A stretch of 64,000 nt of DNA. Origin: Erythrobacter sp047872805 (GTDB lineage: Bacteria; Pseudomonadota; Alphaproteobacteria; Sphingomonadales; Sphingomonadaceae). The notes under the pieces are model-generated. The model had not been told where the DNA came from. It did no database searches and saw only the letters and a list, made by a program, of their open reading frames with translations. How positions within the stretch are numbered: the stretch's first letter is position 1; the number at the start of each line of letters is the position of its first letter. Of the stretch, positions 57,764 to 64,000 are shown one piece after another. Both the position numbers and the translations under genes were made by a program. The stretch lies in NCBI RefSeq assembly GCF_047872805.1, contig NZ_JBLQUK010000006.1, positions 112,742 through 176,741 of the forward strand, given 5' to 3'.

Positions 57764-58165
57764 TCAAGTCTTGACCTTTACGAGAGCGCTGGCGTCAGGC
57801 GCACCGGGATTAAGCCTGCGGTAAAAGCAGCTCGCCTCACCCGTGTGGCATGTCGGCCCCGCTGGCCGCGCCCGGATCACCAGCGCATCTTGATCGCAAT
57901 CGACCAAAATCTCCTCAACATGCAGAAAATTCCCGGAGGTTTCCCCCTTCAACCACAGCGCGCCGCGTGACCGCGACCAGAAATGAACCTTGCCCGTCAG
58001 GCGCGTCTGCACCAGCGCCGCATCATTCATAAAGGCCACCACCAGCACCGCCTGTGTCGCAGCATCGACAACGACCGCCGTCAGCAAACCGGCGGCATCA
58101 AACTTCGGGGAAAATTGTGTGCCCTGTTCGCGTTCCCGCGATGAAAGCGCCTGCGATTCGTTCAA
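57764..58165 (-). CDS. hisI: Phosphoribosyl-AMP cyclohydrolase
   Basis: The 133-residue enzyme performs the third step of histidine synthesis. It shows AFMNDAALVQTRLTGKVHFWSR (about 42-63), the Zn-binding end DCDQDALVIRARPAGPTCHTG with C and H residues, and ASCFYRR. The start is best placed at TTG 58165 (MNESQALSSRE), which has GGAGG six bases upstream; a GTG at 58189 lies before that ribosome site. It is isolated from other his genes here, and the hisE function must be elsewhere. Confidence 0.93.
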   Translation of the reverse strand: MNESQALSSREREQGTQFSPKFDAAGLLTAVVVDAATQAVLVVAFMNDAALVQTRLTGKVHFWSRSRGALWLKGETSGNFLHVEEILVDCDQDALVIRARPAGPTCHTGEASCFYRRLNPGAPDASALVKVKT

Positions 58166-58393
58166 AGTGGACCTCCAGATGATCTGCACATGTGTTGTGT
58201 CTGGGCAAGGTATTGACGCAAACGCGGCGAGATGGTCGTGCTATGCGACAGTTTGTTGCACGATAACAACAGGCACCGCACAAAATATACGTAGCCGCGC
58301 GTTTACACTTCACCATCGGTAAGAGGAATGGAAGAAAGCCGCCATTGAGTGCGAAAGCGCTCATCCACCAGACATGGCAACACAGAGTGCCAG

Positions 58394-58530
58394 GTTCAGG
58401 GGGTGATTGGCCAGAGCCGACAACGGGGTGTCGGACGGCCAGTTGAACGATGAGGGACCGGTTTCTGATAGCGAAGTTAGGGGGTCGCTGTCTGAGCTCT
58501 TCTTGAGCGAAACCAATCCATTTCGTCACG
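58394..58530 (+). ncRNA. Candidate structured RNA with G-rich loops, followed by a terminator
   Basis: On the plus strand GTTCA (58394-58398) pairs with TGAAC (58444-58448), and inside it GGCC pairs with GGCC (58409-58412 / 58437-58440) and CCGACA with TGTCGG (58417-58422 / 58429-58434). A second hairpin AGCGA/TCGCT follows at about 58470-58490. The unpaired segments contain runs GGGGG, GGGG and GGGGG. A terminator-like hairpin begins at 58534. No promoter or Rfam family is recognised; this is inference from folding by eye. Confidence 0.25.
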
Positions 58531-58533
58531 CGG

Positions 58534-58567
58534 CGCCCGGGGCTGTAACGGCCTCGGGCGTTTCGTT
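58534..58567 (+). terminator. Terminator-like hairpin downstream of candidate RNA
   Basis: CGCCCGGGGC (58534-58543) pairs with GCCTCGGGCG (58551-58560) with one G-T pair and a seven-base loop, followed by TTTCGTTT. It also faces the 3' end of comF on the other strand, which it could help to terminate. Confidence 0.5.
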
Positions 58568-58595
58568 TATCGGATGCAGGGTTGGGGCTCCGCCG

Positions 58596-59396
58596 CTAGC
58601 GTGCCCGGTTCCCTGTCTCCATACCCCGGCCATCGACCACACGGGCAAAGCAGGCGATCCTGACCGATGCCGCTCCTGCATCCAGCAGCGCGGCGACACA
58701 GGCATCGGTGGTCGCGCCGCTGGTCAGCACATCATCGACAAGTATGACGCGGCGATGGGCAATCATTGCGCCTGCACCGCTGCGCACCGCAATTGCCCCG
58801 CTCAGCGCCATACGGCGGGCCTCCTGCCCCAATCCGCCAAGGCTCGGCGTGCGTTTTTGCCGAACCAAAGCATCGACCGCCAGTTCACCCTTGCCGTGGC
58901 GGGACAATTCCTGCGCCAGCAACGCCGCCTGATTGTAACCGCGCTGCCAAATCCGCAGGCGGTGGAGCGGAACCGGGACAATCAGTGGCGGCTCGCCCTC
59001 CGGGTCATCCAGACGCCCCGCCATCAACCGCCCGAGCAGCCCCGCCAAGGCGATCTTTCCGCCGTGCTTGAAGCTGAGAATTAGCTTGCGCGAGGCGTCG
59101 TTATAAATCGTCGCCGCCGCGATCCCCGCATGGTGCGGCGGGGCAAGATTGCAGGAATAGCACTGATCCGATTTCACTGCGGCGGCAGAGCCCATTGGCC
59201 GCTGACAAGCGGCGCAGGCCGGATTGCCGGGAAATTCAAGCTCGCTCCAGCAATCCGCGCAAAGCCCGCCCTGCGCCGCGATCGCTGCTCCGCATAGCGG
59301 GCAGCGCGGCGGGTAGACCAGATCGATGATCGGTCCCAAACCCTCTTTCACACTGGTGCCAAGCTGCGACCGCCACCCCATCCGCTCCGTCTGCAC
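58596..59396 (-). CDS. ComF family phosphoribosyltransferase-like protein
   Basis: The 266-residue protein has an N-terminal zinc-ribbon region with several CxxC pairs (CPLCG, CADC, CAACQ, CYSC, about 31-80) and a C-terminal phosphoribosyltransferase domain with VPVPLHRLRIWQRGYNQA and the PRPP loop VDDVLTSGAT (about 217-226). ComF proteins work in DNA uptake or in nucleotide salvage-like reactions in non-competent bacteria. Alone, it does not show competence. It is divergent from the methyltransferase gene. Confidence 0.92.
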   Translation of the reverse strand: MQTERMGWRSQLGTSVKEGLGPIIDLVYPPRCPLCGAAIAAQGGLCADCWSELEFPGNPACAACQRPMGSAAAVKSDQCYSCNLAPPHHAGIAAATIYNDASRKLILSFKHGGKIALAGLLGRLMAGRLDDPEGEPPLIVPVPLHRLRIWQRGYNQAALLAQELSRHGKGELAVDALVRQKRTPSLGGLGQEARRMALSGAIAVRSGAGAMIAHRRVILVDDVLTSGATTDACVAALLDAGAASVRIACFARVVDGRGMETGNRAR

Positions 59397-59435
59397 CTCT
59401 TGCGCTGCCGGTGCAAGCGCGGCAGGGGCACATGC

Positions 59436-60206
59436 ATGAACTCCGCCGCCAGTGTCCCGCGCATCTTTGCCGAACCCCGCCGCGTCAACCGGACGCTGCG
59501 TTCAGAGAGGCGGCGACGGCAAGGCCCCGATGCGGCGCGCTTCATCATCGACGACATTTGCGATGACATTATCGAACGGCTAGCGTTTGTTCGGCACACA
59601 CCGGGCCGGTCGCTAGTGATCGGCGCGTGCTCAGCCGAGCTAGCCGCGTTCCTAAGGCTTTCGGACGGTTTCCTGCACGCAGACCACACCGCCGATCCCG
59701 CGCAGCCGATTGCGGGCGGTCCCTATGATCTCGCGGCCATCGTGGGGCAGCTGGATGCGGTCAACGATCTGCCCGGCGCGCTCATCCACCTGCGCTATGC
59801 TTTGGCACCCGGAGGGCTTGCAATCGCCAGCTTTGTCGGCGGAGCGAGCCTGCCGCGCCTGCGCGCCGCAATGCTGGCGGCGGATGGGGAGCGGCCAGCG
59901 GCGCGCATTCATCCGATGGTCGATCACCGCGCCGCGCCGCAATTGCTCCAGCGTGCTGGGTGGAAGGACCCGGTGGTCGATACCCACCGGCTGACGGTCC
60001 GCTATTCCTCGCTCGACCGGCTCGTCAATGACCTGCGCGATCAGGGTCTGACAGGCGCGCTTGCCGATCCTGCGCCGCCGCTGGGCAAGGCCGCATTGGA
60101 GCGCGCGCGCGCCGCTTTCCTGGCTCTGGCCGACGACGACGGCAAGGTCTCGGAAACCTTTGAGATCATCACCCTGACAGGCCGGCGGTCACTTGCCGGC
60201 CGCTAG
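59436..60206 (+). CDS. Methyltransferase-domain protein (BioC/NDUFAF5-like)
   Basis: The 256-residue protein starts IFAEPRRVNRTLRSERRR, a layout seen in NDUFAF5-like proteins of Alphaproteobacteria. The motif I region is degenerate (RSLVIGACSAELAAFL, lacking the usual GxGxG), but the later LRYALAPGGLAIASFVGG segment matches methyltransferase motif III. Mitochondrial NDUFAF5 modifies a complex I arginine; the bacterial role is not known. GGCAGGGG precedes the ATG. The gene overlaps the end of ppdK by 18 bases, tail to tail. Confidence 0.75.
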   Translation: MNSAASVPRIFAEPRRVNRTLRSERRRRQGPDAARFIIDDICDDIIERLAFVRHTPGRSLVIGACSAELAAFLRLSDGFLHADHTADPAQPIAGGPYDLAAIVGQLDAVNDLPGALIHLRYALAPGGLAIASFVGGASLPRLRAAMLAADGERPAARIHPMVDHRAAPQLLQRAGWKDPVVDTHRLTVRYSSLDRLVNDLRDQGLTGALADPAPPLGKAALERARAAFLALADDDGKVSETFEIITLTGRRSLAGR

Positions 60207-62858
60207 TCCCGCCTGCGCCGCCGCAAGCCGCGCGATCGGCACGCGGTAGGGGGAGGCGCTGACGTAATCGAGCCCGACTTGCTCGCAGAATGCAATCGAG
60301 GCCGGATCGCCGCCATGCTCGCCGCAAATGCCCAGCTTGATTTCGGTGCGGGTTGCCCTGCCCCGCTCTGCCGCGAGTTCGACCAATTGGCCAACCCCTT
60401 CAATGTCGAGGCTGACAAACGGATCGCGCGGGAAAATGCCCTTATCGACGTAAGGCGCAAGGAACCGCGCCGAATCGTCACGCGATACGCCCAATGTCGT
60501 CTGCGTCAGATCGTTGGTGCCAAAGCTGAAGAATGCGGCCTCCTGCGCAATGTCGCCCGCCATCAAGGCCGCGCGCGGCAGTTCGATCATGGTGCCGACG
60601 AGATAGTCGACCCGCGCGCCTTTTTCGGTGAACACTTCCTCTGCCACGCGGTCGATCAACGCTTTGAGGATCGCCAATTCGCGCCGGGTGGCCACCAACG
60701 GGATCATGATTTCGGGCAAGGGAGCTTTACCTGATGCCGCCTGCACATCGCAGACCGCTTCAAAAATGGCGCGCGCCTGCATTTCGTAGATTTCTGGGTA
60801 AGTGATCCCCAGACGGCAGCCGCGATGGCCCAGCATCGGGTTGAATTCATGCAATTCATCCGCGCGCCGCCGCAGATGATCGACCCCCAGCCCGGTCGCA
60901 TCGGAGAGTTCGGCAAATTCCTCATCGCGGGTCGGCAGGAATTCGTGGAGCGGCGGATCGAGCAGGCGGATTGTGCAGGGCAGCCCTGCCATCACTTCGA
61001 AAATCGCGGTAAAATCGGCGCGCTGTTCGGGCAGCAATTGCGCCAGAGCCCGCCGCCGCCCGGCTTCGTCTTCGGCCAGGATCATCTGGCGCACCGCGCT
61101 GATGCGCGACGCCTCAAAGAACATATGCTCGGTCCGGCACAGCCCGATCCCCTCGGCCCCGAATTGCCGCGCCATCCGGCAATCCTCGGGCGTTTCGGCA
61201 TTGGTGCGCACCCGCATCCGCCGCAATTCATCGGCCCAGACCATCAATGTGCCAAAATCGCCAACAAGTTCCGGCTCGACCGTGGGCACAATGCCCAGCA
61301 TCACCTGACCGGTGGTGCCGTCGAGCGTGATTTCATCGCCTTCGCTCAATTCGTGTGAGCCAATCCGCAGCTTGCGCGAATTGCGGTCGATCGACACAGC
61401 GCCCGCGCCCGATACGCAGGGGCGGCCCATGCCGCGCGCCACCACCGCCGCGTGGCTGGTCATCCCGCCGCGCGCGGTCAGAATGCCCTGCGCCGCGTGC
61501 ATGCCGTGGATGTCCTCTGGGCTGGTTTCGACCCGCACCAGAATGACCTTTTCTCCGCGGTTCGCCCATTGTTCGGCGGTGTCGGCATCCAGCACGATCT
61601 TGCCCGCCGCCGCGCCTGGCGATGCAGGCAGGCCGGAGGTGAGCACATCGCGCGGCGCCTGCGGATCAAGCGTCGGGTGCAGCAATTGATCGAGCGCCAT
61701 CGGATCGATCCGGCGCACGGCTTCGGATTGGTCGATCAGCCCCTCGCCCACCATCTCCACCGCCATTTTGAGCGCAGCCTTGGCGGTGCGTTTGCCCGAG
61801 CGGGTTTGCAGCATCCACAGTTTCCCGCGCTCCACAGTGAACTCGATGTCCTGCATGTCCTTGTAATGCGCCTCGAGCAGGTCGAACACCCGCGCCAATT
61901 CGCCATAAGCGCCGGGCATCGCCTCTTCCATACTCGGCGCCTTTGCCCCGGCGGCCTCGCGCGCGGCATGGGTCAGATATTGCGGCGTGCGGATGCCCGC
62001 GACCACGTCCTCACCCTGCGCGTTGATCAGATATTCGCCGTAATAGGCGCGCACGCCGGTCGCCGGATCGCGGGTAAAGGCGACCCCGGTGGCGCTGGTG
62101 TCGCCCATATTGCCGAACACCATCGCCTGCACATTGACCGCTGTGCCCCAATCACCGGGGATGTCGTTAAGCCGGCGATAGACCTTCGCCCGGTCGCTGT
62201 CCCAGCTATCGAACACCGCGCGGATCGCGCCCCAAAGCTGTTCATGCACGTCCTGCGGGAAGGGTTTGCCCCATTCCTCTTCAACGATACCCTTGAACTG
62301 GCCAACGATACTGCGCCAGTCATCCGCTGACAGCTCGGTATCGGCGTAAAAGCCATTGTCTTCCTTGACGATCTCCAGCGCTTCTTCGAACAGCCCGTGA
62401 TCGAGGCCGAGCACCACGTCGGAGTACATCTGGATAAACCGGCGATAGCTGTCCCACGCGAAGCGTTCATCTTCGCTGGTGTTTGCCAGACCTTCGACCG
62501 TGGCATCGTTCAGGCCCAGATTGAGCACCGTGTCCATCATCCCCGGCATCGAAACGCGCGCGCCCGAACGCACCGAAACCAGCATCGGGTCCGCCGCATC
62601 GCCAAACCGCTTACCAACGGCGGCTTCGATATGGGTGAGCGCTTTGGCCACCTCGGCTTTCAGCTCGTCACGAAACGATTCGCCCGCTTGCAGATAGCGC
62701 ACGCATTCCTCGGTCGTGATGGTGAAGCCCGGCGGGACCGGCAGGCCGATGCTCGCCATTTCAGCAAGGTTCGCACCCTTGCCGCCGGTGACGGTCTTGT
62801 CCCGCTGCCGGGGATCGTCGTGGGGCGCGTTGCCGCCAAAGGGATAGACTGTTTGCAT
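60189..62858 (-). CDS. ppdK: Pyruvate, phosphate dikinase
   Basis: The 889-residue enzyme interconverts pyruvate, ATP and phosphate with PEP, AMP and pyrophosphate. It has the N-terminal ATP-grasp domain (GGKGANLAEMASIGLPVPPGF near the start), the swivelling phospho-His domain with the catalytic His in GGMTSHAAVVARGMG (about 447-461), and the C-terminal PEP/pyruvate domain ending with FGTNDLTQTTLG and the catalytic Cys region ICGEHGGDP. It is of normal length. The ATG at 62858 begins MQTVYPFGGNAP; 14 upstream codons are not conserved. The glyS gene lies 53 bases upstream, a common order in Alphaproteobacteria. Confidence 0.96.
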   Translation of the reverse strand: MQTVYPFGGNAPHDDPRQRDKTVTGGKGANLAEMASIGLPVPPGFTITTEECVRYLQAGESFRDELKAEVAKALTHIEAAVGKRFGDAADPMLVSVRSGARVSMPGMMDTVLNLGLNDATVEGLANTSEDERFAWDSYRRFIQMYSDVVLGLDHGLFEEALEIVKEDNGFYADTELSADDWRSIVGQFKGIVEEEWGKPFPQDVHEQLWGAIRAVFDSWDSDRAKVYRRLNDIPGDWGTAVNVQAMVFGNMGDTSATGVAFTRDPATGVRAYYGEYLINAQGEDVVAGIRTPQYLTHAAREAAGAKAPSMEEAMPGAYGELARVFDLLEAHYKDMQDIEFTVERGKLWMLQTRSGKRTAKAALKMAVEMVGEGLIDQSEAVRRIDPMALDQLLHPTLDPQAPRDVLTSGLPASPGAAAGKIVLDADTAEQWANRGEKVILVRVETSPEDIHGMHAAQGILTARGGMTSHAAVVARGMGRPCVSGAGAVSIDRNSRKLRIGSHELSEGDEITLDGTTGQVMLGIVPTVEPELVGDFGTLMVWADELRRMRVRTNAETPEDCRMARQFGAEGIGLCRTEHMFFEASRISAVRQMILAEDEAGRRRALAQLLPEQRADFTAIFEVMAGLPCTIRLLDPPLHEFLPTRDEEFAELSDATGLGVDHLRRRADELHEFNPMLGHRGCRLGITYPEIYEMQARAIFEAVCDVQAASGKAPLPEIMIPLVATRRELAILKALIDRVAEEVFTEKGARVDYLVGTMIELPRAALMAGDIAQEAAFFSFGTNDLTQTTLGVSRDDSARFLAPYVDKGIFPRDPFVSLDIEGVGQLVELAAERGRATRTEIKLGICGEHGGDPASIAFCEQVGLDYVSASPYRVPIARLAAAQAGLAAGK

Positions 62859-62911
62859 CGTTGAAGTCCTACAGGATGGAACACATGGAACACGGTCCAA
62901 GGGGCGAAGAA

Positions 62912-63928
62912 TTACCCCTCGATCCGGCTGAAATCTGCGACATTGCCAACCGCGGCGGTGAAGCGCGCAAGCAGGTTGAGGCGGGCTTCGCGCTTGGCAG
63001 AATCGTCATCATTGACGGTCACCTCGTCGAAAAAGGCGTCAATCGGCCCGCGCAGGGTGGCCAGCGCCGCCATGGCGTCTGCGAAACGCTCTGTGCGCAC
63101 CGCCTGCTCCGCAGTGGGCGCGGCCTCGGCCAGCGCATCGATCAGCGCCCTTTCGGCTGTTTCGGGCGAGTAGGAAATCTCAAAGTCCGTCATGCCAGCG
63201 AAAGCTGGCATCTCAGGCACCTGAGCTCCATCGCTTGAGACCCCAGCTTTCGCTGGGGTGACGGTGTGGTTTTCCTTTTTGAGGATGTTCGCAGCGCGCT
63301 TGTATCCGGCCAGCAGGTTGGTGCCGTTTTCTGTTTCGATAAATGCCTGAAGAGCATGGACACGGGCGAGCAGCCGGACGAGATCGTCCTCTTCAACAAG
63401 TTCTGTGACAGCATCGACGATGTCGTGTCGTACGCCAGCTTCTCTTTGCTGAACCTTCAATCGGTCAGCGAAGAAATCGACGATTTGACGTCCCAAAGTT
63501 TGCTCGGAAATATCAAAAGCTCTTCCAACCGTTTGGGCAAGAGCAACCTTGGCGAGGTTCAATCGAAGGCCATTGGCGAAAATTGTTTGTATGGTTCCCA
63601 GCGCTGCTCGACGTAAAGCATAAGGATCTTTCGAACCGGTTGGTCGCTCATCTACAGCGAAAAATTCTATTAAGTTATCAAGCTTATCTGCCAGACTGAC
63701 AGCCACCGTAACAGGCGCAGTCGGCACATCATCGCCCTGCCCCACCGGCTTGTAATGATCGCGGATCGCGTCCGAAACCTCGACCGGCAAGCCTTCCTTC
63801 GCGGCGTAATATCCGCCCATTAGGCCCTGCAATTCGGGAAATTCGCCGACCATCTCGGTGACCAGATCGGCCTTGCACAGGCGTGCGGCCTGTTCGGCGA
63901 GGTTGGCTAACTCCTCGCGCGTCCCCGC
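62912..63928 (-). CDS. glyS: Glycyl-tRNA synthetase beta subunit, 3' part, with in-frame repeat insertion
   Basis: About 339 codons of the C-terminal part are visible; the full subunit has about 690-750 residues. The part contains ADLVTEMVGEFPELQGLMGG and VAVSLADKLDNLIEFFAVDE, typical of GlyS, and ends in the anticodon-binding-like region (SPETAERALIDALAEAA). Inside it, an insertion encodes VTPAKAGVSSDGAQVPEMPA, followed by FAGMT, the translated form of a palindromic repeat (63189-63263). The adjoining ~450 bases toward the 5' end are markedly less G+C-rich than the rest. The 5' end runs into unreliable sequence at about 63930. Confidence 0.92.
   Translation of the reverse strand, partial: AGTREELANLAEQAARLCKADLVTEMVGEFPELQGLMGGYYAAKEGLPVEVSDAIRDHYKPVGQGDDVPTAPVTVAVSLADKLDNLIEFFAVDERPTGSKDPYALRRAALGTIQTIFANGLRLNLAKVALAQTVGRAFDISEQTLGRQIVDFFADRLKVQQREAGVRHDIVDAVTELVEEDDLVRLLARVHALQAFIETENGTNLLAGYKRAANILKKENHTVTPAKAGVSSDGAQVPEMPAFAGMTDFEISYSPETAERALIDALAEAAPTAEQAVRTERFADAMAALATLRGPIDAFFDEVTVNDDDSAKREARLNLLARFTAAVGNVADFSRIEG
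63189..63263. repeat. Palindromic repeat inserted in frame in glyS
   Basis: CGTC-ATGCCAGC-GAAA-GCTGGCAT-CTC and GAG-ACCCCAGC-TTTC-GCTGGGGT-GACG form two hairpins which are also inverted to each other. The outer stem positions differ between arms but stay paired within each arm, so each hairpin has been kept by compensating changes. Confidence 0.85.
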
Positions 63929-64000
63929 GCCGGGGGGGGCCGGCGCCCCGGGGGGGGCCCCCCGCGGGGGGGGGCCCCCCCGGGGGGGGGGGGCCGGGGG
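63929..64000. other. G/C homopolymer tract, probable contig-end artefact
   Basis: After CCCCGCGCC the sequence becomes runs of G and C only, with no A or T, and it destroys the glyS reading frame. Natural coding sequence would continue here, so the tract is treated as low-quality sequence. Confidence 0.85.

Larger units (their letters stand above)
58190..58595. other. 400-base gap between hisI and comF; no convincing protein gene
   Basis: The gap holds the upstream region of hisI and, toward comF, a series of hairpins described separately. A short dyad TGTTG-N8-CAACA occurs near 58254-58271. Open frames on either strand are low-complexity or lack a family match. A small RNA is possible. Confidence 0.4.

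Noticed and set aside
58098..58529. A 143-codon minus-strand frame between comF and hisI.
   Set aside because: It overlaps the hisI start, has no ribosome site or family match, and covers the hairpin region.
63929..64000. G-quadruplex or regulatory G-tract.
   Set aside because: It lies at the very end, lacks any A or T and destroys an essential reading frame, so an assembly artefact is the simpler explanation.
1..64000. CRISPR arrays, rRNA operons, riboswitches and IS transposases were looked for.
   Set aside because: No regularly spaced direct repeats, rRNA-like sequence, recognisable riboswitch core or transposase motif was found.

Overview
The window is a stretch of bacterial chromosome, about 63% G+C by eye, densely packed with housekeeping genes on both strands. 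There is no prophage, conjugative module or CRISPR array. The gene content points to an alphaproteobacterium, most likely Sphingomonadales and probably Erythrobacteraceae. The evidence is PhaR, an RpoH-type (CTTG / CYTAT) heat-shock promoter grammar, an archaeal/eukaryote-like prolyl-tRNA synthetase, a patatin/DUF3376 protein next to dnaJ, and abundant alphaproteobacterial palindromic repeats. The family assignment is inference. The last ~70 bases are a G/C homopolymer mess that looks like a contig-end artefact.

Layout. 1-3300: peptidoglycan enzymes (DD-carboxypeptidase, cut by the window edge, and MltB-type lytic transglycosylase) and a co-translated sulfotransferase-like / class IV aminotransferase pair. 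3362-3451: tRNA-Ser(UGA). 3.5-8.2 kb: methyltransferase, lpd (E3), thioesterase, a repeat-flanked DUF559 endonuclease and aceF (E2 of pyruvate dehydrogenase, with two E3-binding domains). 8.4-20 kb: universal stress protein, rnr, M28 peptidase, proS, phaR, alr, MFS transporter, NifU-like scaffold, cvpA, radA. 20-29.3 kb: patatin, the chaperone genes dnaK-dnaJ and hrcA-grpE, and between them a PCu(A)C copper chaperone, a HExxH protein and a crotonase. 29.4-32.8 kb: the rph-rdgB-hemW-xerC run. 32.8-33.2 kb: a frameshifted GIY-YIG nuclease gene with perfect 32-bp inverted ends.

33.3-38.9 kb: gshB, yraN, rsmI, an LpoA-like lipoprotein and parE. 38.9-42.4 kb: two small proteins of unknown function (one A+T-rich), an ECF sigma factor with a membrane partner, and a class A beta-lactamase-fold hydrolase. 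42.5-47.5 kb: MoxR ATPase and its VWA partner, separated by a GFA protein and a soluble chemoreceptor, then DUF817. 47.4-50.5 kb: MFS transporter, NamZ-type hydrolase, TspO. 50.7-58.2 kb: DOMON-like protein, tyrS, PilZ protein, MFS exporter, cysK, acyl-CoA dehydrogenase with a MerR regulator, hisI. 58.6-64 kb: comF, methyltransferase, ppdK and the 3' part of glyS, which carries an in-frame palindromic repeat.

Main themes. (1) Two unrelated small nuclease genes (DUF559 and GIY-YIG) each sit between inverted copies of their own hairpin repeat, and a third repeat family has entered glyS in frame, which suggests nuclease-linked spread of REP-like elements. (2) The dnaK and hrcA units each have an RpoH-like promoter; hrcA and parE look leaderless. 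(3) Several genes start on GTG, TTG or possibly CTG codons overlapping the previous stop codon, showing heavy translational coupling.
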